Assembly (NCBI GenBank): GCA_002343775.1
Contig: DDSH01000015.1
Location: forward strand, 10,270 to 74,269
Reading direction: 5' to 3'
Source: Anaerolineales bacterium UBA2395
GTDB lineage: Bacteria; Chloroflexota; Anaerolineae; Anaerolineales; Villigracilaceae
Length of the DNA stretch: 64,000 nucleotides
Under the pieces are notes generated by a model. That model had not been told where the DNA came from. It saw only the letters and a list, made by a program, of their open reading frames with translations, and searched no databases. Both the position numbers and the translations under genes were made by a program. Positions 40,216-48,528 of the stretch are shown here, in pieces (the first letter of the stretch is position 1; every line of letters starts with the position of its first letter).

Positions 40216-40393
40216 GGGGTCTCTCCTCTTTCACCTCAAAGATGAGGCGATTGTACGCAAACTTTCTTACGAAAGGCTTATGAAAACCTGAGAGTTTTAT
40301 GAGCGATGTTCTTCACGATGCCCAATCTAGGAAAAGAATTGTCACCATCTCGGTTCAGCAAAACCTGCATGCGTTTCAGGCGGGCGTTAATTT

Positions 40394-40762
40394 TTAGAAT
40401 GAGTCGATCGCTGCCTGCATTGTTTCGTAATTCGGGATGCTCTTCAAAAAGCCGGTCATGCTCAATATTTGATGGACCTGCGGCGGTGCGTTGCATAACT
40501 TCACGTGCATTGTTTTGTAGGCATCCTCCTGCGGCGTGAAGATCCGATGCACTTTTTGGAGCGAGCGCATTCCAGCGCTGGTGAGCGTATTCACTTCGGC
40601 GAGGTCGATCAACAGGTAACGTACGCCATCATCGTAAATGGTTCGTGCCTCCGCGAGCAGGGCTTCCTCGCTTTGTGCATCCAGCCAGCCGTGCAGATGT
40701 AGGATCGTGATCGGGAAAGCGCCCTGCACGTGTTCCTTCGTGCTCTTAAATGCATGATTCAT
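40394..40762 (-). CDS. STAS-domain protein (anti-sigma-factor antagonist type)
   Basis: A 122-residue STAS protein. The key loop LIDLAEVNTLTSAGMRSL carries the phosphorylatable Ser62 (after Thr61) as in SpoIIAA. It may bind an anti-sigma kinase or act in a phospho-switch; no cognate RsbW/SpoIIAB gene lies nearby. The 178-bp gap before msrP shows no clear element. Monocistronic on the minus strand. Confidence 0.85.
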   Translation of the reverse strand: MNHAFKSTKEHVQGAFPITILHLHGWLDAQSEEALLAEARTIYDDGVRYLLIDLAEVNTLTSAGMRSLQKVHRIFTPQEDAYKTMHVKLCNAPPQVHQILSMTGFLKSIPNYETMQAAIDSF

Positions 40763-40801
40763 GACTCACCTCCGAGTTGGGCAGATTATATGTCGCTTTA
40801 T

Positions 40802-41500
40802 TTAGAATGTGAACCTTTCGCCCCTTCCATAACCGACGGTTGATCCGCTGCGGTAAAGCGTGACCTCCCCGCCGCCGTAGACTCCCCATTCGTTCCCCTC
40901 GGCATTGACCATGCCCGTCTGCTCGTCAATGCCGAGGAGGATGGCTTCTGGCAGCATTTGTCTCAACTGTCCTGCCCACGCCCTGCCGAATTGATTATGG
41001 TGCGGCAGGACACACGCATTGGGGATCAAATTCAGTCCGTGCAATAACTTCTTTTCATACGGGTCGTAATAATGTTCGCACAGGACCATTGCCCCCGCGC
41101 TGCTCCCAGCGATGACCGCCCCGTTTTGATACGCTTCCATTGCAGCGTTCCAGCATAGACTGCCTTTCAACGTCTCGCCCAAATGACGGGGAAACCCTCC
41201 CAGGAAATAGACCAGTTTCGAGGTCCGAATGGAAGCGGCGAGTTGGGAGTCATTCGCAGATTTTGAGTCGATCACGTCAACGGTGAAAACATTCTTCGCC
41301 CCCAAACGTTGAAACCAACGCACACCATTGCTTCCTGCGCGTTTGTGATTATTATCCGGCGCGGCAGCGGTGGGGACGATGCAGATCGGTGCGTCGAAAC
41401 CACCAGCGAATTCCATGGCGCGCAAATCCGGCTCAGCCATGTGACCGCCAAATTCCGCGCCGCCCGCGAGCATAAGCCGCCCCATTGGGTTATTACTCAT
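40802..41500 (-). CDS. peptidase S51 family protein (cyanophycinase / dipeptidase E-like)
   Basis: A 232-residue protein with nucleophile elbow AGSSAGAM (Ser134) and the early GGAEFGG loop of S51 enzymes. His in LPHHNQFGR and Glu/Asp downstream would complete the catalytic set. Family members cleave Asp-containing dipeptides or cyanophycin. No cyanophycin synthetase gene is in view, so the substrate is open. Its start overlaps the comEC stop by 8 nt. Confidence 0.85.
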   Translation of the reverse strand: MSNNPMGRLMLAGGAEFGGHMAEPDLRAMEFAGGFDAPICIVPTAAAPDNNHKRAGSNGVRWFQRLGAKNVFTVDVIDSKSANDSQLAASIRTSKLVYFLGGFPRHLGETLKGSLCWNAAMEAYQNGAVIAGSSAGAMVLCEHYYDPYEKKLLHGLNLIPNACVLPHHNQFGRAWAGQLRQMLPEAILLGIDEQTGMVNAEGNEWGVYGGGEVTLYRSGSTVGYGRGERFTF

Positions 41501-43883
41501 TGTCTGTCTCTTGTACCGCTTCGCCCCGTTCCACGTTCACGCGCATTTCCACACCGTCGGTGGTGATGTCGATCCAGCCGTTGCGGTCGGTGCGCAGCAG
41601 GGAATATCCGCTGAGCATTTCCAGCACTTCATCATGCGGCAGACCGTTCAGGTCTCCGGCTGCAACGCTGAGGACGACCAATTGCGGATTCAAATTTTCG
41701 ATAATGTCCGGTGGGTTGCTGGGCGCGTATCCCGAATCCGCGAGCAGGAGCACATCCACCTTGCCGATGGTATTTCCAAACTCCAGCGAATCGAGCGTGC
41801 CTTCGCTGACGCCAATGGGCAGCATGGCGCGGAAATTGCCATACTCGACAAGTAAAACGCTTCCACGCGGACCGATAGCCAGTACCTCGATAAATGCGCC
41901 TCCTCCCAGCTCGAGGCGTTGACCCGCTTCCGCGCGAACGACGGTAATTTCCTGTGCGGCGAAGTATTCGTCCAGCAGGCGTGAGGAGAAGGAGGCTTGA
42001 ATGTTGCCGCTCCAAAGCACATTCTCGGGTTCGTAGCGTTCCACCACACGAGGCAGGGCGGCAAGTTGATCTTCCTGTGTGGAGGCGATGATGAGCCAAT
42101 CCAGGTTGCGTGAGAAGAAGGGCAGCCGCCTGCCGAGTTCATCTGAGAGTTCGGAGGCGCTTGCTCCGCCGTTGATGAGGATGTTGCGCCCCTCCGATGT
42201 TTGGATGAGGACCGCATCCGCCGAGCCGACTTCGAGGAACGTGACGTGAAAGCGTCCATCGCCAGAGGTGGCGGAGGCGCGCCAGACGACCAACATGCAG
42301 ACGAAGGTGGCTGTAAAGGCGAATGTCAACGCCACGGCGCGGACCGAAGCGGCTGCGGATTTGAACCAGTTTTGAAGCGTTGACCAGTTCAACGTCACGG
42401 CGAGAAGCGTGATGTAGATCGAGGCGATGCTCCAAAGTGGGACGTCGCCCAGGACGATCACGCCATTCGGGATACGGTCGAAAAATTCCACCACGCGGAT
42501 GGTATAACCCGCGAACGCCCATGCCACCCATGCGAGCCATTGCCCAAGCGGGAAGATGAGCAGGCTGATGAAGACCGCCAGCCCGCCGAGGATCATCACC
42601 ATCGGTTGGACGGGCAGGATGAACGGGTTGGCAACGAATGAGATCAGGGAGATGCGGTTGAAGTAGTACATCATAATGGGTATGGTCATCACCTGCGCGG
42701 CGAGGGTGAGGATGATATTTTCGTTGATGAAGTTGATAAAGGCGCTGGTGTCCTGTCTGATCAGTTTTGCGATGAGGGCTGCGGTGAAATTCGAGAATGG
42801 TTCGGCGTAAAGGATCAACCCTAGCGTTGCGAAAAACGAGAGTTGAAAGCCGACATCCCACAAGGTGAGCGGGTTGATGAGTGTCATGATGAGCGCGACA
42901 GCAGCCAGTGTGTTGATGCCTGCATTGCGCCTGCCGACCTGCCGCGCGAATAACGTCACACTGCCCATGAAGGCGGCGCGCATAACTGCCGGGTCGCCGC
43001 CGACGAGAAAAGCGTACAGGAAAATGGAGATCACGGCAAGTGTGGCGCCCAGCCTCTCGTTTTTCAAAAGGAAATTGAAGGTGTTGAAGAACACCCCGGC
43101 AATGATGGCAATGTTGAAACCCGATATGGCGATGATGTGCGCCGTGCCGGTGTTCTTGAACGCATCCTGTAGTCTTTTGGGCAGTCCGGTATCCACGCCG
43201 AAGAGGATGCCTGCGAAGAGGGAGGCTTCGGGGTCTTGATAGAGTCTGTAGGTGTTTTCGAGCAGCCTCGATTTCAGCCGGTACACGGCTGCGAAGATGG
43301 CATTACCGCCACTTCCCGGCAGGCGCGTCACTTCTGCGCTGGTCATATAGGCGTAAACCCCCTGCCGCGAAAGATAATCACGGTAGGAGAATTCCTCGTT
43401 CTCAGGCGGGGTTTTCAACTGTCCACGTACGCGGATATATTCGCCGTAGTCGTATTCTTCGTTGGGTGCGACGCGCACCAGGATCAACCCGTTGACGGGC
43501 AGATTGCCGTCACCGCTATCCACGGCTTCGACGTTCAGTTTGAGGTTGGTGTATTTGTCGCGGTAATCAGGCGGCTCGGATAAGTATCCCGTTATCAGCA
43601 AATCATATTGGCGGTCGTTGTAAAAGGCGATGTGGAAGGCGTCTATGGTCGGCTGGCGAAATTGGTAATAAGTCGAGCCGAGGAAGAGCGCGATGGGGAG
43701 AATGAAAATAAAGGGATGCTCTTTTGGAAACACAAAATGCGTGACAAGTTGTGAGCGGCGAAGGAAGATGGAAAGAAGAAGAAAGAAAAGAGAGATCAAT
43801 CCCCATGCCCAGGCGGGAAGAGAGATCGAGGCGGCTAGGATGATTCCCGCCAGAAATGATAAAGAGATCCACAATAGGGGCAT
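41493..43883 (-). CDS. comEC: ComEC/Rec2-family DNA-uptake membrane protein, degenerate metallo-beta-lactamase domain
   Basis: A 796-residue protein with the ComEC N-terminal OB-like region, a central Competence domain with about ten helices (for example GTAHIIAISGFNIAIIAG), and a C-terminal beta-lactamase-like domain from about residue 543 (FHVTFLEVGSADAVLIQ). In the last domain the HxHxDH zinc motif is replaced by STQEDQ, and INGG stands for the usual IDGG, so nuclease activity is probably lost. The channel role in DNA uptake may remain. TAGAAT lies 6 nt before the ATG. Confidence 0.88.
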   Translation of the reverse strand: MPLLWISLSFLAGIILAASISLPAWAWGLISLFFLLLSIFLRRSQLVTHFVFPKEHPFIFILPIALFLGSTYYQFRQPTIDAFHIAFYNDRQYDLLITGYLSEPPDYRDKYTNLKLNVEAVDSGDGNLPVNGLILVRVAPNEEYDYGEYIRVRGQLKTPPENEEFSYRDYLSRQGVYAYMTSAEVTRLPGSGGNAIFAAVYRLKSRLLENTYRLYQDPEASLFAGILFGVDTGLPKRLQDAFKNTGTAHIIAISGFNIAIIAGVFFNTFNFLLKNERLGATLAVISIFLYAFLVGGDPAVMRAAFMGSVTLFARQVGRRNAGINTLAAVALIMTLINPLTLWDVGFQLSFFATLGLILYAEPFSNFTAALIAKLIRQDTSAFINFINENIILTLAAQVMTIPIMMYYFNRISLISFVANPFILPVQPMVMILGGLAVFISLLIFPLGQWLAWVAWAFAGYTIRVVEFFDRIPNGVIVLGDVPLWSIASIYITLLAVTLNWSTLQNWFKSAAASVRAVALTFAFTATFVCMLVVWRASATSGDGRFHVTFLEVGSADAVLIQTSEGRNILINGGASASELSDELGRRLPFFSRNLDWLIIASTQEDQLAALPRVVERYEPENVLWSGNIQASFSSRLLDEYFAAQEITVVRAEAGQRLELGGGAFIEVLAIGPRGSVLLVEYGNFRAMLPIGVSEGTLDSLEFGNTIGKVDVLLLADSGYAPSNPPDIIENLNPQLVVLSVAAGDLNGLPHDEVLEMLSGYSLLRTDRNGWIDITTDGVEMRVNVERGEAVQETDNE

Positions 43884-43910
43884 TTGCGGATTCTACTTTA
43901 GTTTATGAAA

Positions 43911-44453
43911 TTACCACGGCATTCCATTGAGGTGGATCACGCCTTGCGAAGCCCACTGATCTATTGATTTGTGAATTGGCATGATCATGGTCGGGCCGTG
44001 GTAGGTTTGCCATTGATTGGAGTCGGGGTCGAGGTTGTAGACATCTTGATGGACACGGGTGAATCCGGCGGCGGCATAGAACCCAGTCACGTCTTCGCGG
44101 CAGCCGAGAAAACCAAAATCTGCATCTGAATGTTTTAATAGATATTCCCGCAGTCGGGTGAACATTTCTCTGCCGAGTTTTCTGCCCTGATAGTGCGGGT
44201 GAATTGCCACTGCGCCCACGCCTGTGATACGAAATAGCGAATCTCCGACGGTGATCTGACGATAGCCAAACTCCACATGCGCAACGGGTTGACCAGCATC
44301 CACAGCGATCAGGCGGTATTCTGGTTTGGAACCCCAATACGAATTGTGAGTAAAGAATTCCACATATTCGGGGAAGGATGCGATCAGCATCCGTTGGATG
44401 TCCGCTTCGAGAGAAGGGGTCAGCTCGGGTTCGGGGATAATCTTCCAGTCCAT
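43911..44453 (-). CDS. GNAT N-acetyltransferase
   Basis: A 180-residue GNAT protein with the acetyl-CoA loop PHYQGRKLGREM (about residues 90-105) and the GFLGCREDVTGFYAAAGF stretch that resembles aminoglycoside 2'-N-acetyltransferases and NodA-type acyltransferases. The substrate is unknown and no resistance role can be claimed. It lies 27 bp upstream of comEC on the same strand and 14 bp downstream of the ZIP gene. Confidence 0.8.
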   Translation of the reverse strand: MDWKIIPEPELTPSLEADIQRMLIASFPEYVEFFTHNSYWGSKPEYRLIAVDAGQPVAHVEFGYRQITVGDSLFRITGVGAVAIHPHYQGRKLGREMFTRLREYLLKHSDADFGFLGCREDVTGFYAAAGFTRVHQDVYNLDPDSNQWQTYHGPTMIMPIHKSIDQWASQGVIHLNGMPW

Positions 44454-44467
44454 GATGGAAGCGGATT

Positions 44468-45283
44468 TTACCCCAATGCCACATCCAGGATCATCATGAT
44501 GACAAATCCAAGCATGGCGCCGCCTGTGGCGATGTGGATCTCTTTTTCCAGTTGTGATTCCGGGATCAATTCTTCGATGACCACATAGATCATTGCGCCG
44601 GCGGCGAAGGCTAATGCATACGGCAGCAACGGCTTGATGAAGATCACCGCAGCGGCTCCCAACACTCCGGCGATGGGTTCAACCACCCCTGAGAGTTGAC
44701 CGTACCAAAAACTTTTTCCATGACTCATGCCCGCCCGGTGCAGCGGAACTGCCACCGACGTCCCTTCGGGGAAGTTTTGCAGCCCGATACCGATGGCAAG
44801 CGCAATCGCCCCAGCCAGCGAGGCGGATGGCAGCCCTGCGTGGACGGCACCGAACGCCACGCCGACCGCCAATCCCTCCGGGATATTGTGCAGTGTGATT
44901 GCCAGCACGAGCAGGACGCTGCGCTGCCAGTGGGTTTTGATGCCTTCCGCTTCTTCGATGGGAAACCCCATGTGCAGGTGTGGCAGGATCTTATCCACAC
45001 CCCAGAGGAATAGCCCGCCCAGTATGAACCCAACCGAGGCTGGTAGCCAGGAAGGCATGGACATTTCCTCTGCCATCTCGATGGAGGGAGCCAGCAGCGA
45101 CCAGAAGCTGGCGGCGATCATCACACCGGCGGCAAAACCGAGCATGGCATCCAGCACTCGTTTGTTGACGTCCTTGAAAAAGAAAACGACCGACGCCCCC
45201 AGGGCGGTCACGAACCAGGTAAAACAGGTCGCCAAAAGCGCCTGCCAAATCGCATTCAACCCCGCAAACCATTCAAAAAACAT
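44468..45283 (-). CDS. ZIP-family divalent metal transporter
   Basis: A 271-residue protein with eight predicted helices. The metal path motifs HNIPEGLAVGVAFG (helix IV) and QNFPEGTSVAVPL (helix V) are intact, as in ZupT/GufA-type zinc or iron importers. AGGAAGG precedes ATG 45283. Its upstream region contains a large hairpin with a nested 15-nt palindrome (45356-45394) that may govern expression by metal. Confidence 0.9.
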   Translation of the reverse strand: MFFEWFAGLNAIWQALLATCFTWFVTALGASVVFFFKDVNKRVLDAMLGFAAGVMIAASFWSLLAPSIEMAEEMSMPSWLPASVGFILGGLFLWGVDKILPHLHMGFPIEEAEGIKTHWQRSVLLVLAITLHNIPEGLAVGVAFGAVHAGLPSASLAGAIALAIGIGLQNFPEGTSVAVPLHRAGMSHGKSFWYGQLSGVVEPIAGVLGAAAVIFIKPLLPYALAFAAGAMIYVVIEELIPESQLEKEIHIATGGAMLGFVIMMILDVALG

Positions 45284-45355
45284 ATTCAGCCTTCCTGCCA
45301 ATGATTCTGTATTGCAAACCGATTATAAGACCCACCGCAAAAAATAAAACCTGAT

Positions 45356-45394
45356 AACCCTCCTGCAAATGTATGACATTTTTAGAGGAGGGTT
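45356..45394. promoter_or_regulatory. leader hairpin / candidate metalloregulator site upstream of the ZIP gene
   Basis: Outer arms AACCCTCCT and AGGAGGGTT enclose an inner palindrome AAATGT-ATG-ACATTT (45367-45381). Read on the minus strand, the stem is followed by TTTTATTTTTT in the ZIP leader, like a terminator or attenuator. Confidence 0.5.
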
Positions 45395-45499
45395 TTAATA
45401 CCCTGCTATAGGTTTCGCAAGTTTTGCTTGCAGGCATCCAGACGGAGAATATCGGGTCTCAGGGGGTATTTCCAACCGTGCTGGGTATAATTCGATATC

Positions 45500-46972
45500 A
45501 TGACTCAGGCGAAACTCATCCTTGTCACCGGCGCGACCGGCTATGTCGGCGGGCGGCTCGTTCCCAAATTGCTTGAGGCGGGCTATCGTGTGCGCTGTCT
45601 CGTGCGCGACCCATCCCGTTTGGAGGGACGCAGTTGGCTCAAACGGGTGGACGTGGTTCAGGGTGACGCGTTAAATCCCGCCGACCTGGCACCTGCAATG
45701 CGGGGTGTTTCAGTTGCTTATTATTTAATCCACGGTAAACAGGGCGGCAGAGGCAGCGCCGAACGTGACCTGCAAGCCGCGCGGAATTTTGCCCAAGCCG
45801 CCGAAGACGAAGGCATTGAGCAGATCATCTACCTTGGTGAGCTGGTCGACCCGACGGCGAATTTATCGCCCTATCTACGCTCGCGGCACGAGACCGGCTT
45901 CACGCTGCGGCATGGCAAAGTCCCGGTCACTGAACTTCGCGCAGGCATGATCATCGGCTCGGGTTCTGCCCTCTTTGAAATGATCCGCTACCTGACCGAA
46001 CGCGAACCGATCCTTACCTGTCCGGCTTGGTTCTTCTCGCGGGCGCAGCCCATTGCCATCCGTGATGTGCTTGCCTATCTGGTGGATACGCTCAAAACAC
46101 CGGATGCCACTGGCAGGGTGATCGAAATTGGAGGACCTTCGCGCCTCACCTACGCGGACATGTTGCTGGGGTACGCCAAAGAGCGGAATCTACGCCGGTG
46201 GTTGATCCGCACACCGTTCTACGCCCCGAGGTTATCCGCGTACTGGGTTCACATGGTCACGCCGATCCACTGGCGGGTGGTCGCACCGCTCATCGAAGGT
46301 CTGCGCGCGGAACTCATCGTACGCGATGAGACGGCGCGGAAGTTATTCCCGCACATCCAGCCCATTGATTTTCAGAAAGCAACCCGTCTGGCATTGGGGC
46401 GCATCCAGCGGGATAATGTCGAAACCAGCTGGTCTGATGCGCTGGTCACGGCGCAGGGCGATGTCAAACCGTATCAATTCAGCGTGGAAGAGGGCTTGTT
46501 CATTGAACGCCGCCGGGTGATTCTGGACCTGTCGCCCGAAACAGTCTTTCGTTCGTACACAGGCATAGGCGGTGAACGCGGCTGGATGTATATGGATTGG
46601 TCGTGGGCGATTCGCGGCTGGCTGGATAAAGCCATCGGCGGTGTGGGCTTGCGGCGCGGGCGGCGTCACCCGGATGAGATCCATACCGGTGAGGCGCTCG
46701 ATTTCTGGCGTGTCGAAGCAGTGGAGAAAAACCGCCTCATGCGCCTGCGCGCTGAGATGATCGTGCCCGGCAAGGCATGGCTGCAATTCCAATCTGAGCC
46801 GCTGGAAGGGGAGCAGGGAAAAACGCTTTTTACCGTCACGGCGTATTTTGAGCCGCACGGTCTGCCTGGCTTTTTATATTGGTATGCCATGTGGCCCTTC
46901 CATAAATTTATTTTCGATGGGCTTGCCCGCATGCTTGCCTCCCGCGCTCGTGTGCTGGGACATGCCTACTGA
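45500..46972 (+). CDS. NAD(P)-binding epimerase-like protein with C-terminal DUF2867 domain
   Basis: A 490-residue two-domain protein. Residues 1-290 form an atypical SDR (VTGATGYVGGRL at 9-20, with RDPSR after beta-2), as in YbjT-like proteins; residues 320-480 match the DUF2867 / SRPBCC-type domain (FRSYTGIGGERGW, LFTVTAYFEPHGLPGFLYWY). The joint function is unknown; a quinone or lipid reductase role is only a guess. TATAAT (45486-45491) ends 8 nt before the ATG and no RBS is present, so the mRNA is probably leaderless. Confidence 0.85.
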   Translation: MTQAKLILVTGATGYVGGRLVPKLLEAGYRVRCLVRDPSRLEGRSWLKRVDVVQGDALNPADLAPAMRGVSVAYYLIHGKQGGRGSAERDLQAARNFAQAAEDEGIEQIIYLGELVDPTANLSPYLRSRHETGFTLRHGKVPVTELRAGMIIGSGSALFEMIRYLTEREPILTCPAWFFSRAQPIAIRDVLAYLVDTLKTPDATGRVIEIGGPSRLTYADMLLGYAKERNLRRWLIRTPFYAPRLSAYWVHMVTPIHWRVVAPLIEGLRAELIVRDETARKLFPHIQPIDFQKATRLALGRIQRDNVETSWSDALVTAQGDVKPYQFSVEEGLFIERRRVILDLSPETVFRSYTGIGGERGWMYMDWSWAIRGWLDKAIGGVGLRRGRRHPDEIHTGEALDFWRVEAVEKNRLMRLRAEMIVPGKAWLQFQSEPLEGEQGKTLFTVTAYFEPHGLPGFLYWYAMWPFHKFIFDGLARMLASRARVLGHAY

Positions 46973-47012
46973 TCCATTGACTACTTTTCTCAACTTCGGG
47001 GTTATATCTTTC

Positions 47013-47612
47013 ATGAATATTTTTCTCCCCATTCTCGGCTATCTCTTTGGCTCGCTGCCTTTCTCCATCTGGATCACCCGTCTCGTGAAAAACGTGGATG
47101 TGCGCGATGCGGGCTCTGGTCACGCTACTACGACGAACACCATCCGCCAGGCGGGGTTTGGTTGGGGGGCATTGGTGCTGGTGTTGGATATTGCCAAGGG
47201 CTTTATCCCCACCTATCTTGCGGTCGAACTTTCCGGCGAAACCTGGGTCGTCGCGCTGACAGCCGCTTTTGCCGTCGTTGGTCACTGTTGGACGATCTTT
47301 GCTGACTTCCGTGGAGGGATGGGGCTTGCGACCACTGGCGGCGCGTTGTTGGCGGTCAACCCGCTGGCGTTTTTGATCAGTTTTGCCACATTGCTGATAC
47401 TTGTGCTGGTCGTCCGTCACTCTGCACGGGCAAGCGTATTCGCTGGTATTCTGATCGCGCCGGTCTTGTGGTTGTTCAATATCCGTGATGCGGCGTTTTG
47501 GGCGGCGCTTGGCGCAGGCGTGGTGATCGCCATCCGCTTTTTGGTGGATTGGAATCGCAAATATCGTGAGTTGTGGCTGGACCGGGAGAAGCCGGAAAAA
47601 AAATCAGGCTGA
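47013..47612 (+). CDS. PlsY-family glycerol-3-phosphate acyltransferase-like membrane protein
   Basis: A 199-residue membrane protein with about five helices. The N-terminus GYLFGSLPFSIWI and the two cytoplasmic motifs mark the PlsY family, which acylates glycerol-3-P from acyl-phosphate. Both motifs differ: the first reads GSGHATTTN where GSGNPGATN is usual, and the third reads RGGMGLATT where GGKGVAT is usual. It may be a divergent enzyme or a paralogue. ATG 46962 is an alternative start. Follows the epimerase-like gene closely. Confidence 0.7.
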   Translation: MNIFLPILGYLFGSLPFSIWITRLVKNVDVRDAGSGHATTTNTIRQAGFGWGALVLVLDIAKGFIPTYLAVELSGETWVVALTAAFAVVGHCWTIFADFRGGMGLATTGGALLAVNPLAFLISFATLLILVLVVRHSARASVFAGILIAPVLWLFNIRDAAFWAALGAGVVIAIRFLVDWNRKYRELWLDREKPEKKSG

Positions 47613-47664
47613 GATTCGGCAAATGGGGTGAATCAAATTTGGGCGGAGTTGCGAAGCGGCTTTT

Positions 47665-48528
47665 CTATTCCCCAAACAACCAGCCGAACAGGTTGCTGCG
47701 AGGCGCAGTCTCTTCGACGCGCGGCATGGCAAGCAGCACGACCGTGATGTTGTCGTGCCCGCCGCGCTGGTTGGCAAGGCTGACAAGTGCCTCGGCGGCG
47801 GCTTTCAAATCCTTTTGCCCGCGAACGATCTTTTGAATCTCATCGTCCCAGACGAGGTCGGTCAGCCCGTCGGTGCAGAGCAGCACGGTGTCGCCGGGAT
47901 GCAGATGAAAGCCCTGATTGTTCATCGACTCTTCGTCGGTTTCTTCGTTGTCAATGCGCAGGCGGAAGTCCACCTCGGGTAGTTTCAAGCCGCCCAAGTG
48001 CCGCCGGATGACATGCACGTTGGGATGGTCGCGCATCTGTTCGGCGGTGATGATGCCTTTTTCGTAGGCTTCCTGCACCCAGGTGTGGTCGATGCTGATG
48101 CGTTGAATATATTTGCCACGCAGCAAGTAGATGCGCGAGTCGCCCACGTAGGCGGTGTAGAGCTTGTTTTCGATGATCCACGCACAAGAGCAGGTGGCGC
48201 CCATGCCGTGTTCCTCATCCTTGCCCGCCGAATGGGAGGCGATTGCCTGGCTGGCGTCGTGGATGGCGTTTTCGAGAATTTTGATGGGTTTCTTTGCGTT
48301 GCTTTCGGCAACATGCATGCTGATATAGTTGACCGCCAGTTCGGCGGCCACTTCGCCGGCGCGATGTCCACCAATCCCATCTGCCACAACGGCAAAGACG
48401 GATGGACGCGGGTCATCCTTGCTCAGCTGAAATGAAGAGACCGCGTAACGGTCCTCATTGTTCTTGCCGGACATGCCGGCATTGCTGAGCGCGGCAACGT
48501 GCACATGAGCAAGTGTGGTTCGAATCAT
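47665..48528 (-). CDS. PP2C-family protein phosphatase
   Basis: A 287-residue PPM phosphatase with metal-binding motifs NNEDRYAV (about 23-30), VADGIGGHRAGEVA (about 49-62), CTDGLTDLVWDDEI and GGHDNITVV (near the C-terminus). It removes phosphate from Ser/Thr. Its start overlaps the stop of the vWA-FHA gene (ATGA), so they are translationally coupled. A Hanks-type kinase at 11360 could be its partner, though not linked. Confidence 0.93.
   Translation of the reverse strand: MIRTTLAHVHVAALSNAGMSGKNNEDRYAVSSFQLSKDDPRPSVFAVVADGIGGHRAGEVAAELAVNYISMHVAESNAKKPIKILENAIHDASQAIASHSAGKDEEHGMGATCSCAWIIENKLYTAYVGDSRIYLLRGKYIQRISIDHTWVQEAYEKGIITAEQMRDHPNVHVIRRHLGGLKLPEVDFRLRIDNEETDEESMNNQGFHLHPGDTVLLCTDGLTDLVWDDEIQKIVRGQKDLKAAAEALVSLANQRGGHDNITVVLLAMPRVEETAPRSNLFGWLFGE

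Noticed and set aside
43911..44453. Aminoglycoside 2'-N-acetyltransferase resistance gene.
   Set aside because: Only a short stretch resembles AAC(2'); the rest is general GNAT, so no resistance function is claimed.
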